Of a DNA stretch of 64,000 nt, positions 23,901 through 32,960 are shown piece after piece; position 1 is the first letter of the stretch, and the number at the start of each line of letters is the position of its first letter. A program made the translations under genes and the position numbers. The stretch comes from Alnus glutinosa (lineage: Eukaryota; Streptophyta; Magnoliopsida; Fagales; Betulaceae): the NCBI RefSeq assembly GCF_958979055.1, contig NC_084886.1:6772154-6836153 (forward strand), written 5' to 3'. The notes beneath the pieces were generated by a model, which was not told where the DNA came from, ran no database searches, and saw nothing but the letters and a program-made list of their open reading frames with translations.

Positions 23901-24234
23901 TTCATGAAAAAAGAAAAAAAATAAAAAAAGGAAAGGATATAATCTACAGTGATTTTCATGTGGCAAAAGTAATTTAATTTTGTTATATGTTTGAGGGTGA
24001 TGACTGCTGAGTCTGCTGGTGTATATCATCTATTACGTCGCTGATTATTGATGGAGAAAGTGATCATGTTATAACTAACCCCCTCCCACCTTGCAGCATA
24101 ACATTCATTTCCTCCAAGAAGTCCTCCAAAACAGGAAATCCGACCTCTTGGAATGGTGCATCATTGGCTTGTTGACTATTGAGAATGTCATATCAATATA
24201 CGAGATTGTTCGTGATTCAAATGCAGTTCCGTAA
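17934..24234 (+). CDS. RRG: RETARDED ROOT GROWTH-like DUF155 (RMD1/Sif2) protein
   Basis: Seven exons on the plus strand: 17934-18226, 20461-20572, 21410-21569, 21859-22007, 22737-22888, 23716-23830 and 24097-24234. All have GT-AG junctions and consistent phases, giving 1119 nt and 372 residues, almost the length recalled for Arabidopsis RRG. The N-terminal 50 residues are Arg/Ser/Leu-rich without acids, a likely mitochondrial presequence. The DUF155 core includes YMVVFQYGSAVLFN, VKEKPLLVEDMQGGPDYIVL, IIGSVLGQSIALDYFVSQ, LVGKANSNLADVILKVGLFE and IYEYLREEYE. A hydrophobic segment at about residues 348-365 near the C terminus fits the membrane anchor of the RMD1 family. Arabidopsis RRG is needed for root meristem cell division. 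Intron 1 (2.2 kb) hosts a TR-GAG retrotransposon in antisense orientation. Confidence 0.94.
18300..18671 (-). repeat. 3' LTR of the TR-GAG element
   Basis: 372-bp LTR. On the element's strand it starts TGATGGAAACGTGG and ends GGTTCCTATCA (5'-TG...CA-3'). It appears identical to the other LTR at 19752-20123, and several short ACTACCCA/ACCCATG motifs repeat within it. Confidence 0.93.
18734..19717 (-). CDS. Retrotransposon gag (Ty3/gypsy type) of the TR-GAG element
   Basis: Intact 327-codon gag frame on the minus strand, starting at the ATG that reads MATNKDRIEKLELEIQDL, 35 nt inside the 5' LTR boundary. In order it has an N-terminal coiled coil (about residues 5-50), a Ser/Gly-rich linker, and a Retrotrans_gag capsid domain (about 75-215; motifs LEFPRYSGDNPNVWLNR, FHLESEANQWWQW, WDAFERELLIRFGP, YQQEFERLANRV). 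A zinc-knuckle-like CFGCNEKFTPGHRC follows near residue 290. It would package RNA into virus-like particles. The frame ends before any protease domain. It is an element gene and not a host gene. Confidence 0.92.
   Translation of the reverse strand: MATNKDRIEKLELEIQDLKEVMQKMNAESQSSFAELKELFFKGFEHGESSADKGNGNHSSGHSNSSKGSSNFTKLEFPRYSGDNPNVWLNRVVQYFNYKQIPEEQKVSLAAFHLESEANQWWQWVQKLYKEEQVPITWDAFERELLIRFGPTEVEDYDEALSRIQQEGTLRDYQQEFERLANRVDGWPQKALVGTFLGGLQQDIVSAVQMFKPKTLRDAIELARMRDDNLSRDRKIASSEGPTMSTNSAGYSTHTTRPYSSGAAKKLSWEEMQKRREKGLCFGCNEKFTPGHRCQTPQALSIEVSAMEERFEFENGDTKIVGGKRGA
19736..19749 (-). other. Primer-binding site (initiator tRNA-Met type)
   Basis: Immediately inside the 5' LTR the minus strand reads TTGGTATCAGAGCC. 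It is complementary to the 3' end of plant initiator tRNA-Met, the commonest plant LTR-element primer. Confidence 0.88.
19752..20123 (-). repeat. 5' LTR of the TR-GAG element
   Basis: 372-bp LTR adjoining the primer-binding site. No difference from the 3' LTR at 18300-18671 was seen in a by-eye comparison. It should hold the element's promoter and would be transcribed opposite to RRG. Confidence 0.93.
20342..20387 (+). repeat. Poly-C tract in RRG intron 1
   Basis: 46-nt cytosine tract interrupted by one A at 20363 and followed by a T tract. It lies about 75 bp upstream of exon 2. The exact length is likely to be uncertain in any assembly. Confidence 0.9.
21208..21235 (+). repeat. Poly-G tract in RRG intron 2
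   Basis: An uninterrupted run of 28 G after a short (TG)n stretch, about 175 bp upstream of exon 3. It could form G-quadruplexes in DNA or in the intron RNA. Confidence 0.9.
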
Positions 24235-25164
24235 TAATCTTGCAAGCAGATTAGGAAACTTGTAACAGCTAACTGAAGTTATTCTAGCACAATTCAATTA
24301 ATTTGTTGAGCAATCAATCCCATTCATCATTATGTGCATGCAACCATTGGAAATTGTCTGAATTCCATTTTGTAATACTTATATTATGAATAGAGAGAAA
24401 AAAAATATATAAAATAAAAGTTTTGAAATTATTGGAGCAGCAACAAAGGAACCATCGTTGGTTGATGTGTTAAATTCAGGTTTCAACATAGAAAGCAAAT
24501 CATTTTCTAATTCGGGCAGGGGTCCTCATGGTCGACTCGTGGCCTGTTTCAATTGATTTGGAATCCATGACAAATAATTCTGAATATTTTGTTCTGTGCC
24601 TACTAAAAATGAAAGCAAATGAGACTTGCCTAAAATGGTTGAGGCACAAGATCTTGCAGGTTCACTAGCCACCATCAATACCACAACAGTTTTAGGTTAT
24701 TACCAGTTCAATAACATCGTCTAGAGTAATATTAGGAATCTTCTTTTTATCTTTCTTAAAGTTGATAGGACTTTTAAAATCACCATTAGATCAAAATTCA
24801 ATAGTAATTCATTACAAATTTAATGGTGATTTTAAAAGCAACATCAACTTTAAAAAGACAAAAAGATGGTCAGTAGCATTACTCATATCATCCATCCTCC
24901 AAGTCTTGGTATTCATAGAATGGTGAACAATTGCTGGGAATTAACCCAAAATTTCTGAGTTATCATGAACTTTCATATTGCATTGACAATCATCAAAATC
25001 TGCATAACATATAAACTACCCCTAGAGCTGAAAAGTGAAAACCATAAAAGCAGTGCATCCAATGTTGTCAAAAGAGACAAGAGGTTGCTAATATCTATTC
25101 TATAAGAACACCACCAATGACTACCTGGTCATCTACCCCGATGACAATAATGTTGAGTCTAAAT
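24235..25164. other. Intergenic between convergent RRG and DUF538 genes
   Basis: Holds the 3' ends of two convergent genes. Apart from the hairpin MITE at 24724-24884 no feature is supported; an AATAAA-like signal is not obvious. Confidence 0.4.
24724..24884. mobile_element. Fold-back MITE
   Basis: A 161-bp imperfect palindrome with ends GAGTAAT...ATTACTC. The arms contain TTTTAAAATCACCATTAGATC and its near-complement. It belongs to the same family as the element at 59706-59889 (GAGTAATGCTAG ends). No coding capacity. Confidence 0.75.
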
Positions 25165-27511
25165 TCAGAATTCTTGTACTCTGACAGCAGCACGGGGCAT
25201 TTCATAAGCATCCTTAGGCCTAGACTTCTTCACACCAGCAGTAAACCAAACCTTATCAGACTTGTAGCCCTCCACAGCCACGTTGGTAAGTTTCACCCAC
25301 ACAAGAACCTTTGTCTTCATTCCCTCTACACCCGTGAGCTTTCCCCTCAGCAAAGTTGCTTTAACCCGAGTAGCATACCTTATTACAGAGGAGTCCTTAA
25401 AACTGACCTCACATACAGAAGGTAAGTACACAATCAGCTTGGCCTTCGCTTCATCAAATTCATAGCAGGTTATATTCTGGGGAAATAGGCCTCGCGGTAA
25501 GTTGTACTCTTGAAGGAGATCTGGTAAACTTTTCAGTGGCTTTCCTGTTGGTATGCATTTTCTGGTTAGTGACACCTGTTTCTGTTATGATAAATGTAAC
25601 TTGACCTTCAAAAGAAGGAAAATAGAAGGAAAGAAAAATATAGTCAATATTGGGGGAGAACATGATATTGTGGTGTTCTTAAATTTGCAAATTTGTTACG
25701 CCAGCTGAATGACATTAAAATTATATCTATTTCCCACAAAAAAGGTCCACCTCACTTAAGGAAAGAGGCCAATGACAAATCATTTCAAAAATCAAACTCA
25801 AATGGAATTTGAGGAACATAAATTTTTTTAAATGGATTAAAGATTTCAAAAGCAAACATGCTACTAAGAGGGTTTATAAAATGAAAGATCATAGAGTTTT
25901 AAATGTGATAAAGGCAGAGGGAAATTAGAAGTGGATGCAACTGGAAAGGAATGTGAAAGAGAGGCCTACAATTCATTCCATCATGAAGATCTGTCGCAAT
26001 TAACTAGTTTGTGGGTTGATGACCTGAATCTATCAGTAAGCTAGAGAACAGTCTCACAAACGTTCAATGTGGCCTCCATCAAACGATTGCATGCAATTCC
26101 TCCCTCCCGGAGTGTATTTTTATGCTACATTAGGTTGATGATGTGCACCGCCATCTATCCAACAAGTACCAACTCTGGTGGTAAGGGGTACGAAAAGAGG
26201 TCTCTAAAACTTTGAAAGGGAGATTAATGTGAAGGAAAATTATAACAAGTAGCATGTCAAGCATTTCCAAAGCAGGAATAAGGATTCATGCATAATGGAG
26301 CACACCAAGGTCAAATATAGTTCCTCACCTTTCAGTTTGTTGAAAATCCACTTTGCCTTTTCTTCAACTGTGTTTGAGAATGTCTGCAATGAAAAGCAAC
26401 CTTTTAGGAAAAAGAGAAGGCATTCTAAGCAGCATGAATAATAAATCACCATACAGATGCATTGAAGTTCTTAGGATTATACGGTTAGCTATTATTAACC
26501 TCACTATATCAATATGCTCATAAATGGTCACATCCTTTACTGACACATACAACTGCTGGTTTACACAGTCAAGAGGTTTACACTCTTAAGCAATGCAATG
26601 TAAAAATATGTTCTCAATCAAACCTAGTATCTTAAAAATCTTATGTTATATAAATCTGAAGAGACGATGCTTGACTGGGTTTTCAGAAGAAGAGAGCTTT
26701 TCTAGGACTAAGTGCCTCTTTTCTGTCATCACCCTGTCTTTGTAGAGGTAACTGGCAAATGTGGCCTACGATCATCACCACACAAACACAATCAATTACT
26801 TTTAGCTATATATAACATGCTAATCGTCATAGTCTCATACCTAGTAATTCAAAGCCATTCTGAACACATCAAGACACACTCTTCATCCAAATAATGTTAC
26901 CCTTTTTTGGTGTGACCAAATTCCGTCCCTGACTCCCTCCATTTGAGAAACTCACCCATTAAAAAGCAATCTAAACATGCTGTAGCATGTCAAAATTTCA
27001 CTTGCAATTCACGCAGGAGTACTATGGTTTTTACACAATCCAATCCCCATCATAGCACAAACACCCCTACCAACATACAATTGAAGCAAGCGTCCACATT
27101 AACAAATCCCTTTCAACTATTTTCTTTTTCATCAGAAAACCCATCTCCCAGTTTATTTCCTTTCTTGGAAAAACCTACAGATCTCACATCCTACAGCTAG
27201 TTTCTGACAATCAATCCATGATTAGCAGAATCTCAACAAATGGGTAAAGTTCAATCAAGCCACATTACACGCATAATCACCAAAATTACCTCCAAAACCA
27301 CATACGAGACAGGGACAAAGTCACAATGATAACAAAGAAAAGGTAAAGCAAAGGGTACAAAGCTAGCAAAAAAAAAAAAAAAACTCAGAACAATACACAG
27401 AGTCCATACAGAGATGTCTTCACTAATGTTAGAGAACTCCTCCTTTGCTTTCTTTGAAATCCATAAGCTCCCAACCTTTAAGCTACCCACTTTTGTCAGA
27501 GCTTTCTCCAT
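25165..27511 (-). CDS. DUF538 family protein
   Basis: Three exons on the minus strand: 27410-27511, 26329-26383 and 25165-25544. They have GT-AG borders and give 537 nt and 178 residues. The start is the ATG reading MEKALTKVGSLK; a TTG two codons upstream is not needed. The DUF538 core runs from GKPLKSLPDLLQEYNLP to the C terminus and includes GLFPQNITCYEFDE, VYLPSVCEVSFKDSS, VKATLLRGKLTGVEGMKTKV and WFTAGVKKSRPKDAYE, all typical. DUF538 is a plant-specific family of unknown biochemical function with a lipid-binding-like (BPI-type) fold known from a structure. No signal peptide is evident, which fits the short cytosolic subgroup. It is convergent with RRG and lies between RRG and chorismate mutase. 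Confidence 0.92.
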
Positions 27512-28740
27512 TCTCAATCTCTCTCTCTCACTTGGGTAGAGTACACTATGGAAGTAGTATATAGTAGTGCCGGAGTGAACAAAAATCCCAAGCTGTCATA
27601 GAGACAAAAACATGCTTCTTTAATGGGAATAGCGGCTGAGGCTTCTCGATGAAAAAGGGAATAGTTTAATAAAGTGGAGGGTGTTGTCGTAATTGAGCAG
27701 AGCGGCCGTGGGGTGAGTTTTACCTGCGATACGGCGAATCTTTTGCAGTTTGTACTCTTTTGCGACCAAATCCTCATTCTTCTACTTCTTTCTCTGTTAT
27801 TTGTTGCGAGGATTACGATTTGTTTTTCAAGTTTTTCTAAAAAGATTTACCCAATCAACGCTTTAATTTTTAAAATAAATAAATCCCGGGAATTCTGCTC
27901 TCTTATTATAGATTTATCCTTCTACCATTTCTCTTTATCAAATCCATGCTCGTAATTTACCGTAAATTTAGACCACTCGTTGTCTATGACTCTATGTCAC
28001 TCACCACTTACCAAATAGCTTTCTTTTTTCTTTTTGTTGTTTTATTTGATATCTACCATGAAACAGCTCGGGCAATGCATTTTCCACGTGAATCAACAGC
28101 AAAGTTTTTTTTTTTTTTTTTTTTAAAGAATAATAGCTATTTTTATAAATTTTTATTTCTTATAATTGCTTCTTAATTTTAAGGAATGCGCATATTCCAG
28201 GCTAACTACAGTTGTGATGATTAAACTCAAAAGATTCTGCTGCACGTGGTGGGGTAAAGTTCGCGTATTTTCCAGCTCAAAAGTTGTTAATGACGACCAC
28301 TTGCGCTTGAAAAAGTGTTTTGGGTAGGGTTTACGGTGCTTGTGCGTGATCTTCAAATGCCGGCGCCGACGACTTCTAGCCCCGGCCAGCTCGTCTTCTT
28401 TATGATATTGTGTTGTTTTTGTTTTACCACTTTTGTAATTTTAGACGTTTGGGTCTATGTATGTTCTCAATATCCCTCGTAATTATTACTAAACAGGAGT
28501 TTGAGTAGGGTTCTTCAGAACTCTAAGCACACATTTAAAAGTATTTACTAGTAACACGGGTTCTTGGCATCCATGTCAAGAATCATTAGGCTCGCGTCAT
28601 TCATTTGATGTATTGTTTCCGTATAATTGTTTTCTTAGGTGTTTATTGTTGGGTTGTTCAACCTTAATTTGTTGTAATTTCTTTTTTTTTTTAAGCCTAA
28701 AACTTAGCTTTGACTTTAGTTTATAATTCCTTTCCAAGTA

Positions 28741-28743
<3 letters not shown>

Positions 28744-28787
<44 letters not shown>
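28744..28787 (+). repeat. Poly-A tract
   Basis: Forty-four consecutive A followed by (CAAA)n-like sequence. It could be the tail of a retroposed element, but no 5' partner or target duplication was found. Confidence 0.85.
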
Positions 28788-28788
<1 letters not shown>

Positions 28789-29033
28789 AAACAAACAATC
28801 AATCATACAAATTTTCTTAAGATGTCTTGCCAAAGTGACAATCAATCCAAGAATTTTGAAACTTTTTCAATAATTTCTTAAAAATAAAATTGTTTTTGGG
28901 GTAGCCAATCCAAGAAACCGTTCTACTATAGAATATAAGATTACAAGCAGTTTATACTCACAAAAAATTTAAATCAGACATTGACGTTCCCAACAAATGA
29001 CCTGTTTGTCTTCTACTGCAAAAATTCCGATCC

Positions 29034-29175
29034 AAAACTCGAGTAATTTTACATATAAATTAAGTGTCCACAAAAAAAAAAATGAGGCTTTTAAAATTAT
29101 CATTTGATGATGATTTTAAAAACTACCTCATTTTTTTATAGACACTTAATGTACGTGTAGAATTACTCGAGTTTT
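29034..29175. mobile_element. Fold-back (MITE-like) element
   Basis: 142-bp palindrome with ends AAAACTCGAGTAATT...AATTACTCGAGTTTT. Inner arms include TTAAGTGTCC and GGACACTTAA-like sequence and TGAGG...CCTCA. Non-coding. No clear target duplication was seen. Confidence 0.65.
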
Positions 29176-29776
29176 CATGATGATTAAATTTGAAAATGTG
29201 ACATTTCATAAAATTATATAATTAATTAAGTAATCCTATATACATCACTATTTTCGCAATTAGTTCGAATTCCATGGATGGCACCATTTTAAGAAAATTA
29301 TGATGCTTTTATAAGTAATCCTATTTAGTAGACTACTATATAATTTGATGATTTGGTAGTAAAAATAAGTCATTATATAAAATCGTACTTGTTAAAATAA
29401 AATAAAAATAAAAAAAAGATTGATTTTCATTACCAAATTATACCCTACCCAATTTTTTTTTATCCACTAGGTCATTTAGGTATCTCTCATTATCCACTAG
29501 ATCATCTATAAAATTATAAGACTGTTTTTCAATTATATAATAGTCTGTTAAATAACATTTCTTTGCTCTTATAGGCTTAAACATATTGTAATACAAAGAA
29601 AAACATTGCCGGAAGGGTGGAGTCTCACCACACAAAGAATGCAAACTTTTGTAAAACTATTATTCTCTTATTTCTAAACGGAATACAAAGCTTGTATAGT
29701 TTATGACCAGAGAGTTGGTCATGAAACTATGAAGAATTAGCAAGAATTCAATAAGACACACAAAGAGCAAGTAACC

Positions 29777-30314
29777 TGTTACGATATGGATGATCATGGT
29801 GTCTATCACTTTGCACCAGATTAGTTTAAGTTCATGTTATCACTTTAGTTGAGTCCATGTTATTGTTAGTTTGCTTGTTATCGTTAATTTGAATTGTTTG
29901 AGTCCTTGTTATCTTTAATTTGAAAGATTAGTATGAGTCATCATTGTAGTTTGAGTTCAGGTTATCAAGTTAGTTGTTAGCCGATTAGTAGGAGTCTATT
30001 ATTTCTTATTTAGTTTGAAGGGATGCTTATCACCACTTGGTTGAGATGAAGTAGGAATTGTTCTAGGAAAATGTTAGATTTACAACACCAATACAACAAC
30101 TGCACAACAACTCCTCACATGAGGGTGGATCCCACACACTGGGGCCCACCCTCATGTGAGGGATTGTTGTGTAGTTGTTGTATTAGTGTTGTGCAAGAAT
30201 CAAATCCCATTGTTCTAGGCTGTATATGTGGATCAATCCAACAATGCTGTGTCATCTATTTAAAGAACCGAACAAATTATTCTGTTACGTGTTCAATAAA
30301 TCATTCACGTAACA
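29777..30314. mobile_element. Solo LTR
   Basis: A 538-bp sequence starting TGTTACGATATGG and ending CACGTAACA. The ends form the inverted repeat TGTTACG/CGTAACA, and it is flanked by a perfect 5-bp target duplication TAACC (29772-29776 and 30315-30319). No internal retrotransposon sequence remains, so it is a recombination-derived solo LTR. It was later hit by a 142-bp MITE. Confidence 0.85.
30068..30209. mobile_element. Hairpin MITE nested in the solo LTR
   Basis: 142-bp near-palindrome with arms such as CAACACCAATACAACAACTG and its near-complement, and CACATGAGGGTGG/CCACCCTCATGTG at the centre. It is flanked by a 10-bp duplication TTGTTCTAGG (30058-30067 and 30210-30219), suggesting a Mutator-type (9-10 bp) target duplication. 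Confidence 0.82.
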
Positions 30315-31228
30315 TAACCATTGTATATATCCCGCTGCCCGCCATGGAATGGTGGCATTCCTTGGTTCCAGAAACCAAATGCTTTGCATCCTTCCTCACA
30401 CTTTTTTTTTTTTTTTTTTTGGGTCTCTTCCAGGGATGGAGGAAGGGGGTGGTATAGGCCATGGCCCCCTCGATTATTAAGAATAAAAAAAATGATAAGG
30501 TTTTTTGCCCACCGGCCATAGCAACAAATTTTTTTGGCCCATTTCTTTTTATCATCTTTTCAATTGGTTTCATCTCATTTGGGATGATAACTTCATTGTC
30601 AAAACTTTTTCCTTCTAATATTTCACGAGTAACAACAGACATGTTTAAGAAGGTAATAGAAGAAGCTTTACAAAGTTGTAGAATTTTTATTCAAAGTAAA
30701 TGAAAATGGTTTAGTAAAGCAGTGCATTGAAAAAAGACAAGTGTGGACTCGATGAGTCACACGCCTAGAAAAGCTCAGTTTTCTAAGGATGCAGGGTAAA
30801 GGTAGCGTAAAATGAGGTTTCATTGCAGTACAGCTAGATGGAATTAAAAAAGTCTTAAAGATATGAGTTTCTTATGTTTTGTGTTGCGTTTAGCTGAATG
30901 CGTTTTATATGTGTAGTATAATATGTTTTGTATAATAGTTAGAGAGCTACTGTGTTAGTTAGATGGGGTTGTTCTAACAAAATGAGCAAAAGAATGTTAG
31001 CTTCAAGAACCATATTCTCCAGATAAAGCCTTGCGAGAAGTACACAATTTCATTTAATTGAAAATTTTCAATTTCAATACAGAAATTGAGACATTTATTT
31101 TTTTATTTTTTTTTTAAAAAAAATCGTTTATGAATCTTTGGACAATAGTTTTCTTTACTTCTTTTTCAAAAACAAATTATTTTCAATTTTGCTTATTAAT
31201 TTTTAATTTCAAAGGAATAATAAAAAAC

Positions 31229-32168
31229 TGATGTAGGACAAGAATTCCATCTTGTTCCCAAGATGCTCTTATTATCGAGTGGACTGGTCTTGACATCGGG
31301 ATTATTAACAAACAAGCTTATTCAAGAACAATCTTATTGTCGGACAAAGAGCTTTACCAAAGGCTTATTAGCAAGCCGGGACGAAAATATTTTATTGTCA
31401 GAACCAAACATTAGGTTCCGACAAGTAAACTACTTTAAGCAATACATTTTGTATCATCGGCACCAAGTGGACATGAGGATAAATAATATTCGGCAGTGGA
31501 AGTACGAAAGGAAAAGGCTACCAGCCAGGTCGATGAAGAGTGGGAAACGACTGACGGGAATGAGTGAAAATTACCGGCGAAACTTTTAGTACCACCGAGA
31601 ATTAATTAATTGGTATATGATGTGGCGAAGATATTGATTCTTTTACATATATAACATATATCATATTAATATGCCAAATTAAGAATATTTAAGCAAGAAA
31701 GGAAATAGTCAACTACTAAATGTCGTCCAAGAAAGAAAGAACATACTATAGACAGATTGTGATTTGAAAGATATTCTACGTAATAACTTTTCCTTACTTT
31801 TCTGATTCCTCTTCTAGAAGATTCCCATATTTAGATTGACGAGTCGTCAAGAATTACCTTAGTTATTATATTTTCCCTTATTTGTTTATTTCATTTCTTA
31901 GAATATTTTACTCTTTAGTAACTTTAGGATATTTCCATAGTTCGTCTTATATAATCACCAAGTATTTCCATTGTTTATTTCTTTTGTTTTATTTCAATTC
32001 CTAAAATATTTTATCCTTATGTAGTTTTAGGGTTTCATTATAAATTATGAGCAATTGTAATGAAATAGCTAGTTCAGTTTTTGCTATCAATAATATTATT
32101 AATTTTCTCTATAAACGTGTTGATTTTGTGCATTGAGAACACAGTTTCTCTTTCACGTTTATCGCTTC
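31229..32168. mobile_element. LTR-like retrotransposon remnant
   Basis: Begins TGATGTAGGACAAGAATTCC and ends near TTTATCGCTTCTCA. The 3' part reads like an LTR R-U5 region (ATCAATAATATTATTAA, then TTGTGCATTGAGAACACA). No matching second LTR or clear 5-bp duplication was found, so the borders and nature are tentative. Confidence 0.35.
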
Positions 32169-32325
32169 TCAAAATATAAAAACTGGGTTATGTTTAATTT
32201 ACTTCAAATTTGCTTTTTTTTTTTCTTTTTTTTTTTTATTTTTTATTTTATTTTTAATATGAAGTAATATATACTACATAGATGACCATTTAGATAAGAG
32301 GACGTGGACTTATATTTTTTAATTT

Positions 32326-32328
<3 letters not shown>

Positions 32329-32401
<73 letters not shown>
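32329..32401 (+). repeat. (TA)n microsatellite
   Basis: About 36 AT dinucleotides in a row, followed by A-rich sequence. Confidence 0.95.
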
Positions 32402-32402
<1 letters not shown>

Positions 32403-32960
32403 TTTAACCCTACTTAAAAAAAAATAAAAAAAATAAAAAATAAAAAAAATAAAAAAAAAATATTTGCCCCCTCCTATTAAATTGTCTGCTCAGTCCCTGC
32501 CTTTTACACCCATAGTTAAAACTAATTTCTCTTTTCTTTTTTCTTTTTCATGGAAGTTGAATATAAGACTTCATTTATAGGGCAAAACATGTACAATCAT
32601 GAGTTGTTGGACAATTTTAAAATAAAAAATATAGAAGCTTGAAAATTGATTTATTGCTGCTACCATCAATGTTCGAATAAACAACTTTTTATTTAAACAA
32701 AAAGACATTTAAGAATAGGAGTATATATTGCAGAAATATCTCTTGACCTGTATCATGAGCTTTTCTAAAAGTAATCATTCAATTATTTATGTGTCTTCTC
32801 TATGGAAAGTTGATTTACTTCTGTCATCAAAATATATTTTTATTAAACCAAGAGTTATTTAAAAATAATCTCAGAGCTGTTTTATATTGGATTCTATAAG
32901 ATTATCTACATTCATACAACCTATGAAGAAATAACAAGCACGTCCACCTTGTTCTTTTGT

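Larger units (their letters stand above)
27512..32960. other. Large intergenic region with repeat remnants
   Basis: 5.4 kb between the DUF538 promoter side and the chorismate mutase 3' end. It contains a poly-A tract (28744-28787), a fold-back element (29034-29175), a solo LTR with a nested MITE (29777-30314), an LTR-like segment (31229-32168) and a (TA)n microsatellite (32329-32401). The open frames around 30071-30703 lie in repeat sequence and are not supported as genes. Confidence 0.5.

Noticed and set aside
30071-30703. Possible small genes around 30.0-30.7 kb
   Set aside because: The sequence is a solo LTR with a MITE plus adjacent repeat; frames contain poly-Phe/poly-Lys tracts and match no family I recognise.
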